The position numbers and the translations under genes are program-made. From Deltaproteobacteria bacterium (lineage in GTDB: Bacteria > Desulfobacterota > Desulfomonilia > UBA1062), in contig JAFGTK010000019.1 of assembly GCA_016934135.1 (NCBI GenBank), positions 1 through 8,088 on the forward strand: a stretch of 8,088 nt of DNA, written 5' to 3'. The notes under the pieces are model-generated. The model ran no database searches. It saw nothing but the letters and a program-made list of their open reading frames with translations, and had not been told where the DNA came from. Each line of letters opens with the position of its first letter. Position 1 is the stretch's first letter. Of this stretch, positions 1 to 5,685 are shown one piece after another.

Positions 1-791
1 GACTTCTCGTCGAGCTCGAGTTCCAGCATGCGTCGCTGCCGTGCCTCCTCCAGGAGCTTGCTGAAAGACCTGAAGCCGTAATAGCTCTCGTTGAATCCGG
101 GTTTGCGCCGTTTCAGGGCCTGCTTCACCATCGAGCCCCAGAGTTTGTCGTCTTCACCCCGTTCCGCAAACAGGGCCTCTACGGTCTCCACCACCAGATC
201 CAGGGCCATATGCTTCTTGTCCTCTTCGGTGCTCATCTTCTGGTCGGCCTTGGACGGCGCCCCAGCGGTAGTCTTCACGGCCTGTTTTCTCCCCCTGGGC
301 TTCTTGGCTTCACTCTCCCGGACGAGGTCATCGTAGAATATGAACTCGTCGCAGTTGGCAACGAGAAGATCCGAGGATGAGTTCTTCACCCCCACACCGA
401 TAACAAGCTTGTTGTTCTCCCGCAGCTTGCTCACCAGAGGTGAAAAATCCGAGTCGCCGCTGATGATAACGAAGGTATCGACGTGCAGTTTGGTATAACA
501 GAGGTCAAGGGCGTCCACGACCATGCGGATGTCGGCGGAATTCTTGCCCGACTGCCGGACATGGGGAATCTCTATCAGTTCAAACGATGCCTCGTGCATA
601 ACCGGCTTGTGAACCTTGTATCGTTCCCAGTCGCAGTAGGCCTTTTTCACGATAATGCTGCCCTTGAGCAGCAGCCTCTCCAGCACCTTGTTCATATCGA
701 ACTGGGCGAATTTGGTGTCCTTCACACCCAGAGCGATGTTTTCAAAATCGCAGAAGATCGCCATGTTCTGTGTCTTTTCCTGTAAGGCCAT
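1..791 (-). CDS. NYN domain (PIN-like nuclease) protein with OST-HTH/LOTUS domain, 3' end missing
   Basis: The reading frame starts at the ATG whose first base is 791 and runs off the left edge, so 263 residues are visible and the C-terminus is missing. A strong ribosome binding site, GGAGG, lies 8 bases upstream. Residues about 9-155 form a NYN domain of the LabA/DUF88 type. It opens with AIFCDFENIA (Asp15), then has SADIRMVVDAL (Asp87) and ISGDSDFSPLV (Asp113, Asp115), the acidic cluster expected to bind metal in PIN-like nucleases. A charged linker (about 158-192) leads to an OST-HTH/LOTUS domain at about 195-258, recognisable by LWGSMVKQALKRRKPGF and SYYGFRSFSKLLEEA. LOTUS domains bind RNA or protein partners. 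The likely role is a cytoplasmic RNA-processing or RNA-degrading enzyme; the substrate is unknown. The fold call is firm, the activity inferred. No operon partner is visible. Confidence 0.93.
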   Translation of the reverse strand, partial: MALQEKTQNMAIFCDFENIALGVKDTKFAQFDMNKVLERLLLKGSIIVKKAYCDWERYKVHKPVMHEASFELIEIPHVRQSGKNSADIRMVVDALDLCYTKLHVDTFVIISGDSDFSPLVSKLRENNKLVIGVGVKNSSSDLLVANCDEFIFYDDLVRESEAKKPRGRKQAVKTTAGAPSKADQKMSTEEDKKHMALDLVVETVEALFAERGEDDKLWGSMVKQALKRRKPGFNESYYGFRSFSKLLEEARQRRMLELELDEK

Positions 792-830
792 TATTTATTC
801 CTCCACCAGAAGTGTCATAACACACTATGA

Positions 831-839
831 GTTATACCA
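831..839 (-). promoter_or_regulatory. Candidate extended -10 promoter for the NYN gene
   Basis: On the minus strand the bases read TGGTATAAC, an extended -10 (TGn) followed by a good -10 hexamer, about 40 bases before the start codon. No convincing -35 lies at the proper distance. Just downstream, 812-823 reads GTGTCATAACAC, a small inverted repeat with 4-base arms that could be an operator. This is inferred from consensus matching only. Confidence 0.35.
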
Positions 840-987
840 CATCAGTCAATCCATGTTCCATCAGTCTTTCTGTTCCTGGAATTCGGACAGGGGTTCTATC
901 CCGGATCTTCTCAGAACCCTTTTGCCGTCATTGAGTCGAGGTCTGTTCATATTCCGTCAATGCATCCTGTTTCTCTCAGGCAATCTT
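840..987. other. Non-coding stretch between divergent genes, nothing recognised
   Basis: Between the minus-strand promoter region of the NYN gene and the palindrome at 988 I see no convincing gene, repeat or RNA. Short open frames exist here but lack ribosome binding sites and recognisable protein features. Confidence 0.5.
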
Positions 988-1004
988 AATTAATGTCATT
1001 AATT
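988..1004. promoter_or_regulatory. AT-rich palindrome, probable regulator binding site
   Basis: AATTAATG, one T, then CATTAATT: two perfect 8-base arms around a single central base. It ends 21 bases before the -35 box of the promoter at 1026-1054, and its centre is about 65 bases upstream of the predicted transcription start. That is a typical position for a class I activator site. It does not match the FNR (TTGATnnnnATCAA) or CRP consensus, so the regulator is unknown. Confidence 0.5.
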
Positions 1005-1025
1005 TCAAAGGCTCAGGCACCTGTA

Positions 1026-1054
1026 TTGACAGGCACACATCTTGCTCTTATATT
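1026..1054 (+). promoter_or_regulatory. Near-consensus sigma70 promoter for the flavoprotein gene
   Basis: A perfect -35 box TTGACA (1026-1031) and -10 box TATATT (1049-1054) are separated by exactly 17 bases. Transcription would start near 1061 and leave a leader of about 170 bases before the flavoprotein ATG at 1230. The match is seen directly; its use is inferred. Confidence 0.65.
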
Positions 1055-1060
1055 CAAAGG

Positions 1061-1229
1061 AAGGTGCCGGATGTTCTTTCATGCTGAAAAACTGCTTGAA
1101 TTGAAGAAAACAGCCGCATCGCCGGGCTTCATTTTTATATTGCCAATAAGGATAAATCCTGCCACTATATATTTCACGTAATGTGTATATTAGAAAGGAT
1201 CTTTCATAAAAATTGAAAGGAGCTTGATT
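1061..1229 (+). promoter_or_regulatory. Long 5' leader of the flavoprotein mRNA with small inverted repeats
   Basis: If the promoter at 1026-1054 is used, this is transcribed but not part of the flavoprotein. It contains AGGAT-AA-ATCCT (1149-1160) and GAAAG-GAT-CTTTC (1193-1205). The CTTTCA at 1201-1206 can instead pair with TGAAAG at 1214-1219, which overlaps the ribosome binding site AAAGGAG (1216-1222). The two pairings exclude each other, but both are short and AT-rich. A 36-codon open frame (1071-1181) also lies here; its ATG is only about 10 bases from the predicted transcript start, so I do not call it a gene. No known riboswitch class is recognised. Confidence 0.35.
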
Positions 1230-2756
1230 ATGGATGAGGAAAAGAAAGGAACGGGAAAGAAACTGAACAGGCGTGATTTTCTTAAAACCACAGGAGGTGT
1301 TGCAGTAGCAGGTGTCGCTGCCGGAGGATTGTTCGCTGCTCCCAGGAAGGCCTTCGGCGCCGATATGCCCAAGAAATGGGATGAGGAGGCCGACGTGGTA
1401 ATAATCGGCAGCGGATTTGCCGGCCTGGCGGCTGCCATCGAGGCCAAACAGGCAGGGGCCACGGTTGCAGTGCTTGAGAAGATGCCGGTGCACGGGGGGA
1501 ACTCCATCATCAACGGCGGGGTCTTTGCCGTAGCAGGGTCTCCCAAGCAGGAGGCCGAAGGAATCCAGGACTCACCGGACCTGCTCCTCGAGGATATGAT
1601 GAAGGCCGGGTTGTACATGAATCACCCCGAACTGGCCCGCATGATTGCCGAAAAATCGAGAGAGGCGGCAGAGTGGACTGAAAGCCTCGGTGTCGAGTAC
1701 AAGGAGCGGGTCACCCACCTGGGCGGGCACACCGTCCCCCGCAGTTATTCCACCAGTAACGGCAGCGGTTCCGCCATCGTGAACAAACAGTACGACAAGC
1801 TCAAGAACATGGGCGTGAAGATCAGGACAAGGACCTATGTCTCGGCCATCATCCAGGACAAGGACGGCAGGGTTGTCGGCGTGAAGATCAGAGAAGGCTA
1901 CAAGTTCCCGGAAGAAGGCAGCGGCAAGGAGAAGTATCTGAAGGCGAAAAAGGGTCTCGTACTCGCATCGGGCGGGTTCAGCAGGGACATCTATTTCAGG
2001 ACACTGCAGGATCCCAAGTTGACTGAAGACGTGGATTCCACCAATCAGCCCGGAGCGACTGGCGAGGTCCTGATGGAGGCATTACGGGTAGGTTCGACCC
2101 CCGTTCAGATCTCCTGGATCCAGCTCGGTCCCTGGACCAGCCCGGACGAAAAAGGCATGGGGATCGGCTATGTCTTCAATGCCATGGGAGGTTTTGTATA
2201 CGGCGTAATGGTGGACCCGAAAACGGGCAAGCGCTTCATCAATGAGCTTGCAAACCGCAAGATCCGTGCCGATGCCATCATCAGAACCGGTCATCCTGCG
2301 GTGTGCGTCGCCGACAGCGAGGGGGTCAAGCGGGTTCCCGTCCTGGACAAGACACTGGAAAAGGGTGTCGTCAAAAAGTTCGATACCATCGAGGCTCTGG
2401 CAGCGGCATACGACATCCCGGTGAAAGAGCTGAAGGAAACCATCAGCAACATGAACACCTACATCAAACAGGGCAAGGACGAGGAGTTCGGCAGACCCAT
2501 GCAGACAGACTCCAAACCAATTCAGTCCCCGCCCTACTATGCATGCCGGGCATGGCCGAAGGTGCACCACACCATGGGCGGAATCCAGATCAACAAGGAA
2601 GCACAGGTCATAGGTCTGGACCGCAAACCGATTCCCGGGCTTTATGCAGCAGGCGAGATCGCAGGCGGCGTCCACGGTGCCGTACGCCTCGGCAGCTGCG
2701 CAGTCCTCGACTGCATCGTCTTCGGACGGATTGCCGGGAAGAATGTTTCCGCATAA
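1230..2756 (+). CDS. Tat-exported FAD-dependent reductase, fumarate reductase/flavocytochrome c flavin subunit family
   Basis: A 508-residue protein. ATG at 1230 is chosen because AAAGGAG (1216-1222) sits 7 bases upstream; an in-frame TTG at 1224 is too close to it. The N-terminus has a twin-arginine signal (RRDFLK, residues 14-19), a hydrophobic stretch (about 21-37) and likely cleavage near 43-44, so the mature protein is probably periplasmic. FAD binding is shown by VVIIGSGFAGLAAA (Gly60, 62, 65) with Glu83, and by PGLYAAGEIAGGVHG (469-483). Counterparts of Shewanella Fcc3 active-site residues are present: Arg343 (Arg402), His447 in HHTMGG (His504) and Arg486 (Arg544). The IQxHPT motif carrying His365 reads IQLGPW, so histidine is replaced by Gly300. 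There is no CxxCH, so a separate cytochrome must supply electrons. Family membership is firm. The substrate is probably not fumarate; another unsaturated acid is likely (inference). Confidence 0.93.
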   Translation: MDEEKKGTGKKLNRRDFLKTTGGVAVAGVAAGGLFAAPRKAFGADMPKKWDEEADVVIIGSGFAGLAAAIEAKQAGATVAVLEKMPVHGGNSIINGGVFAVAGSPKQEAEGIQDSPDLLLEDMMKAGLYMNHPELARMIAEKSREAAEWTESLGVEYKERVTHLGGHTVPRSYSTSNGSGSAIVNKQYDKLKNMGVKIRTRTYVSAIIQDKDGRVVGVKIREGYKFPEEGSGKEKYLKAKKGLVLASGGFSRDIYFRTLQDPKLTEDVDSTNQPGATGEVLMEALRVGSTPVQISWIQLGPWTSPDEKGMGIGYVFNAMGGFVYGVMVDPKTGKRFINELANRKIRADAIIRTGHPAVCVADSEGVKRVPVLDKTLEKGVVKKFDTIEALAAAYDIPVKELKETISNMNTYIKQGKDEEFGRPMQTDSKPIQSPPYYACRAWPKVHHTMGGIQINKEAQVIGLDRKPIPGLYAAGEIAGGVHGAVRLGSCAVLDCIVFGRIAGKNVSA

Positions 2757-2789
2757 AAAACCAGGGACAATCAATACATAAGAAATTAT

Positions 2790-2831
2790 GGAGACACCCG
2801 TGATGTACGATCATTCACGGGTGTCTCTGTT
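2790..2831 (+). terminator. Hairpin downstream of the flavoprotein gene, likely transcription terminator
   Basis: GAGACACCCGTGA (2791-2803) is perfectly complementary to TCACGGGTGTCTC (2815-2827): a 13-base-pair stem with an 11-base loop, starting 34 bases after the stop codon. The following bases are TGTTTC, only a weak T-tract, so termination may be partial. The stem may also protect the mRNA 3' end. Confidence 0.6.
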
Positions 2832-3256
2832 TCAGCATCTCATTACTGCAAAGAATACAATCCCTCTGTTTTGAGATGATACAGATATACCCGTCATTTT
2901 GCATTTGAATAAGTTCATGGTGTCTACTTTGAGCACATGGCCTTGATCTGTGTGAGCGGCTTTCAGCCGCGATAATATCTGTCCCGGTTGTCGCGTGATC
3001 ACGGCTTAAGCCGTTTCAACACGCTCGCTTTTCTCTGCCGCACAATGCGGATATAACCGTACTGAATGGATCATGTTCCATCCGCACCCATTACAGGTGC
3101 GAAGGCAGGGTTCCTTGTTGTTCCAGCAGTGTTTCCTGTGCAGAAAAATTCCCATAGACAGGGCGTACAGAGAGGTATATGGAATTTTCGCACTCATATG
3201 AAGACAATGATCGGCAAAACCCTTTCTGTGAATGGAATGCCTGGCCCACAGGTCCT
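2832..3256. other. Non-coding gap with small palindromes and gene remnant-like sequence
   Basis: No intact gene is supported here. The first 120 bases show nothing recognisable. The palindromes at 2956-3014 and a minus-strand open frame (3006-3197) with zinc-ribbon-like spacing are described separately. A weak promoter for the downstream membrane protein may sit at 3155-3183 (TAGACA, 17 bases, TATGGA). An upstream in-frame ATG at 3179 follows AGAGAGG with only 3 bases of spacing; it would add 26 residues not typical of the DUF486 family. Confidence 0.45.
2956..3014. repeat. Cluster of short palindromes (REP-like or terminator-like)
   Basis: GCGGCT-TTC-AGCCGC (2956-2970) is a 6-base-pair hairpin. 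About 30 bases on come CGTGATCACG (2994-3003) and ACGGCTTAAGCCGT (3001-3014), perfect palindromes overlapping by three bases. The first and last share the GGCT...AGCC core, so they look like two copies of one motif. No T-tract follows on either strand. They may be REP-type elements, protein binding sites or remnants of a mobile element end; the sequence alone does not decide. Confidence 0.4.
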
Positions 3257-3598
3257 ATGAATACTATCCTCAAGACTGTCATCCTGCTTACCCTTTCGAA
3301 CATCTTCATGACCTTTGCCTGGTACTCTCATCTGAGAAACCTAAGCGGTGCCAAATGGTATATCGCGGCAATGGCCAGCTGGGGAATTGCACTGTTTGAA
3401 TATCTCATCCAGGTGCCGGCCAACCGGATCGGCTATACCTCCCTGAACCTGGGACAACTCAAGATCATCCAGGAGGTCATCACCCTGTCGGTGTTTGTGC
3501 CCTTTGCCGTGATGTATATGCACCAGTCGCTGAACCTTAATTACCTCTGGGCAGGGCTGTGCCTGATAGGGGCGGTGTTCTTCATATTCAGGGCATAG
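3257..3598 (+). CDS. DUF486 (COG3169) small DMT-like membrane protein
   Basis: A 113-residue protein with four predicted membrane helices (about 4-24, 33-52, 71-88 and 93-111), the usual size of the DUF486 family. Family hallmarks are clear: SNIFMTFAWYSHL near the N-terminus, then FEYLIQVPANRIGY (47-60) and QLKIIQEVITLSVFVPFA (67-84), with charged residues buried in the membrane. Members resemble half of a drug/metabolite transporter and sit in the inner membrane; no substrate is established for this group to my knowledge. ATG at 3257 is chosen because the family begins here, although the ribosome binding site is weak (AGG, 4 bases upstream). An in-frame ATG at 3179 is the alternative. It converges on the deacetylase gene, 47 bases beyond its stop, and has no operon partner. 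Confidence 0.88.
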   Translation: MNTILKTVILLTLSNIFMTFAWYSHLRNLSGAKWYIAAMASWGIALFEYLIQVPANRIGYTSLNLGQLKIIQEVITLSVFVPFAVMYMHQSLNLNYLWAGLCLIGAVFFIFRA

Positions 3599-3610
3599 CA
3601 GATGAGGGGG

Positions 3611-3652
3611 AGCCGGCCCTTGAAAGCACTTATACCCGGGCCGCTTTATTTT
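3611..3652 (+). terminator. Probable terminator of the DUF486 gene
   Basis: CGGCCC (3614-3619) pairs with GGGCCG (3638-3643), extended beyond a C-C mismatch by AG/TT, with an 18-base loop. CTTTATTTT follows on the plus strand. It starts 12 bases after the DUF486 stop and overlaps the TAA stop (3646-3648) of the convergent gene. The reverse direction has no T-tract, so it should work for the plus strand only. The loop is long, so confidence is moderate. Confidence 0.45.
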
Positions 3653-5427
3653 CCGGATGGGCGTATATGCCTGCCGGGTTTTTTCCTGCGCCGCTCAGAC
3701 ATTCCAGAGCAGAACCCGGAGAAGAAATGCCGGGCGTTCACACCGATGATCCTGGTCCGGTACCCACCTTCCTGCACCACCAGGGTTGGATATCCCCGGC
3801 TTCCGATAAGCCCGCCCAGACGCTCGAAATCCCGGGCAGCAAGGCCCCAGGTGCCGGTGGGATCACCCTTTGAGGTATCCAGGCCCAGACACACGATAAG
3901 GTATATCGGCTCAAACTCGCGAATCCTCTTCAGGGCGTGTTCGCAGGCATGAAGATGCTCTGCCGGCGTGATGTGTTCCTTAAGGGGATAATTATGGTTG
4001 AATCCTGCCCCGGGACCATTTCCACGCTCATCATCGAACCCGCTGAAATACGGGTAGGCAAAGCTTGGATGGCCGTGGACCGATACCGTAAGCACATCAC
4101 TGCGTTCATAGAAGATCTGCTGCTGGCCGTTGCCGTGGTGGTAGTCGATATCCAGGATGGCAATTCTTCCGAACCTGCTCAGGTAGTTAGCTGCAATGGC
4201 AGCGTTGTTGAAGTAGCAGAACCCGCCGAATGCATGCTGTTCGGCATGGTGGCCGGGCGGGCGGACAAGGCTGTAGGCGGCGCGATGCCCCTTGAGCAGT
4301 GCGCGGGCGGCAGTCAGGGTGCAGTCCACGCCACGCTTGGCTGCAAGAAAGGCGTTTCCATTCAGGGGGGTGAATGTGTCAATACAGTAATACCCTGCCC
4401 GCACAGCCAGTTCCTTCGGGGGGCGGGCGATGTTGCGGATGGGAAAAACATACGGATAGACCGACTTTCCCGGGTCCATATGGTTGCAGACCTTCTTGAA
4501 GTACTCCACATACCCTGGATCGTGCACGGCCTTGATATGCTTCTCGGAATATCCCGACGGCGTGATCTTCTCAAACAGATCGGTCTTTTCCAGTTCATGG
4601 AGAATAGCGCTGATCCTGACAGGCGACTCGACGTAGCCGCGCTCGCGCACATGGTGGATAGCATGCCGGTCGTTGACCACCAGTGCGATCTTCCTGAATC
4701 TTCCCCTGCAGGAATCCACCGGTTCTACGGCACGGCTCACGTAGCGGGGATCACGAAGTCCGACCGGATCATCACGGAAAGATCTCACCACCATATCGAT
4801 ATAGCCGGGAGGGCACAGGTCCCCGTATTTCCGTTCAAGTATGGCCCGGACAATAACCTTTGCCGCACGCTGCCTAAGCGGTCTGCCCTGCCCCAGATCA
4901 TCGAAAACCAGGTAGGGAGGGTTGTCGTCTCCCGGTTTCAGCGGGGTCTCATAGGCGGTACCGGTCACAGGTCTGGCCCCGTAGCGCTCATAGAACCTCA
5001 GACGGGCCCTGTTCTGTTTTCTGATGGAAACATCCGGGCTCAAGCGGGGATCGTCGGGCAGGCATTCAAAGAAGATACCAATCACATCAAGCATGAGGGC
5101 CTCTTCGCGCACCCGCTCGTAGAGTATGCCCCCGTATCCGCTGCCGGCAAGGGCCTTTGTGGACGAGATATAGTCGAGATAGCAGAACTTCAGTTGCGGT
5201 TCGTGGGAAAGCAGGGCAAATCCTTTCAAGACGCCCCGGTTGTTCTCCGCTATGTAGAGGATGGACCTGAACCGGTATTTCAGGGGATTCTCAAGCATCT
5301 CAGGGATCTTCTCCACATCGGAGATATGGATCTCGGGGAACCGGTCCTGAACGATCTCCATGACCTGGCGCAGTGCCTCCTGGTTGGCCGGAAGCTGATT
5401 GTCATAGATTCTTCTGATCCTGAACAC
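3646..5427 (-). CDS. GNAT acetyltransferase-like domain fused to histone deacetylase/acetylpolyamine amidohydrolase
   Basis: A 593-residue protein with two opposing activities suggested. Residues about 1-175 look like a GNAT acetyltransferase: SGYGGILYERV (96-106) fits the acetyl-CoA loop, and NRARLRFYERYGARPV (139-154) is the usual GNAT C-terminal motif. After a linker (about 180-245), residues about 246-575 are a complete class I/II-type zinc deacetylase. RPPGHHA (389-395) carries His393/His394, DIDYHHGNG gives zinc ligands Asp428 and His430, LGLDTSKGDP gives Asp517, and EGGY gives the catalytic Tyr556. The LGLD and EGGY forms resemble acetylpolyamine amidohydrolases more than eukaryotic HDACs. 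No signal peptide, so cytoplasmic. The start is GTG at 5427 with no clear ribosome binding site; an in-frame TAG at 5464-5466 limits extension, and the next ATG (5361) would cut into the GNAT domain. The deacetylase is firm; the substrate (polyamine or protein lysine) is unknown. Confidence 0.92.
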   Translation of the reverse strand: MFRIRRIYDNQLPANQEALRQVMEIVQDRFPEIHISDVEKIPEMLENPLKYRFRSILYIAENNRGVLKGFALLSHEPQLKFCYLDYISSTKALAGSGYGGILYERVREEALMLDVIGIFFECLPDDPRLSPDVSIRKQNRARLRFYERYGARPVTGTAYETPLKPGDDNPPYLVFDDLGQGRPLRQRAAKVIVRAILERKYGDLCPPGYIDMVVRSFRDDPVGLRDPRYVSRAVEPVDSCRGRFRKIALVVNDRHAIHHVRERGYVESPVRISAILHELEKTDLFEKITPSGYSEKHIKAVHDPGYVEYFKKVCNHMDPGKSVYPYVFPIRNIARPPKELAVRAGYYCIDTFTPLNGNAFLAAKRGVDCTLTAARALLKGHRAAYSLVRPPGHHAEQHAFGGFCYFNNAAIAANYLSRFGRIAILDIDYHHGNGQQQIFYERSDVLTVSVHGHPSFAYPYFSGFDDERGNGPGAGFNHNYPLKEHITPAEHLHACEHALKRIREFEPIYLIVCLGLDTSKGDPTGTWGLAARDFERLGGLIGSRGYPTLVVQEGGYRTRIIGVNARHFFSGFCSGMSERRRKKPGRHIRPSGK

Positions 5428-5489
5428 GTTAACGATCTGTATACGCTGATTGCAGAAGCTGTGCTAATAAAAAATCAAGATGAGAGGTC

Positions 5490-5520
5490 TTGTGTATTAT
5501 GGTGACAAAGCCATTATAAC
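5490..5520 (+). promoter_or_regulatory. Weak candidate promoter for the small-peptide/glycosyltransferase pair
   Basis: TTGTGT (5490-5495) and TATAAC (5515-5520) are 19 bases apart, longer than ideal. Transcription would start near 5527, just ahead of the ATG at 5542. The -10 shares bases with the minus-strand TATAAT, so one symmetric AT core may serve both directions. Confidence 0.3.
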
Positions 5521-5521
5521 A
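5513..5521 (-). promoter_or_regulatory. Extended -10 promoter for the GNAT-deacetylase gene
   Basis: The minus strand reads TGTTATAAT: a perfect -10 hexamer with the extended TGn motif, no good -35. Transcription would begin near 5506, giving a leader of about 79 bases before the GTG at 5427. It overlaps a weaker plus-strand -10 (TATAAC, 5515-5520). Confidence 0.5.
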
Positions 5522-5541
5522 CAAAGAGACATTATGCCTTC

Positions 5542-5685
5542 ATGTTCGCCCGGTCTGTCACGGGATTGCATGCCGGAGCCCTCACCTTTGCCTGGCGCTT
5601 GTTCACCATCTGCATCAACATGATCATCGGGCTTGTAATCCTCAGGGGAAAGGTAGTAAAAACAGGGTTTGCGGGAAAATCATGA
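5542..5685 (+). CDS. Small single-helix membrane peptide translationally coupled to the glycosyltransferase
   Basis: A 47-residue open frame starting MFARSVTGLHAGALTFAWRL and ending FAGKS. Its TGA (5683-5685) overlaps the ATG of the next gene (5682-5684) as ATGA, the classic sign of translational coupling. Residues about 13-34 are hydrophobic and could span the membrane; a basic segment follows (RGKVVK). Third codon positions are mostly G or C, as in the neighbouring genes, which supports real coding. The ribosome binding site is weak (AAAGAGA, about 11 bases upstream). The frame is open back to 5506 but has no earlier ATG. I do not recognise a family. It may be a small partner or regulator of the glycosyltransferase, or the tail of a decayed larger membrane protein. 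Confidence 0.55.
   Translation: MFARSVTGLHAGALTFAWRLFTICINMIIGLVILRGKVVKTGFAGKS

Noticed and set aside
1071..1181. 36-codon leader open frame upstream of the flavoprotein
   Set aside because: Its ATG lies about 10 bases from the predicted transcript start and the peptide looks random; a leader-peptide role is possible but unsupported.
2082..2774. Minus-strand open frame of 230 codons inside the flavoprotein gene
   Set aside because: It is antisense to conserved FAD-binding and active-site motifs and has no protein features of its own.
2994..3060. Integron attC-like or retron-like structure
   Set aside because: Palindromes are present but no core GTTRRRY/RYYYAAC pair, integrase or reverse transcriptase is visible.
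3006..3197. Minus-strand 63-codon frame with CxxC and PHC motifs
   Set aside because: No ribosome binding site, one expected cysteine is tyrosine, and the stop codon lies in a palindrome; at most a gene remnant.
3066..3260. Plus-strand 64-codon frame whose TGA overlaps the DUF486 ATG
   Set aside because: The ATGA overlap is attractive, but the peptide has no membrane helix, domain or clear ribosome binding site, and it overlaps the palindrome-rich DNA.
3937..5505. Long plus-strand open frame (522 codons) opposite the GNAT-deacetylase gene
   Set aside because: It is the antisense shadow of a gene with full catalytic motifs; its own translation shows no recognisable domain.
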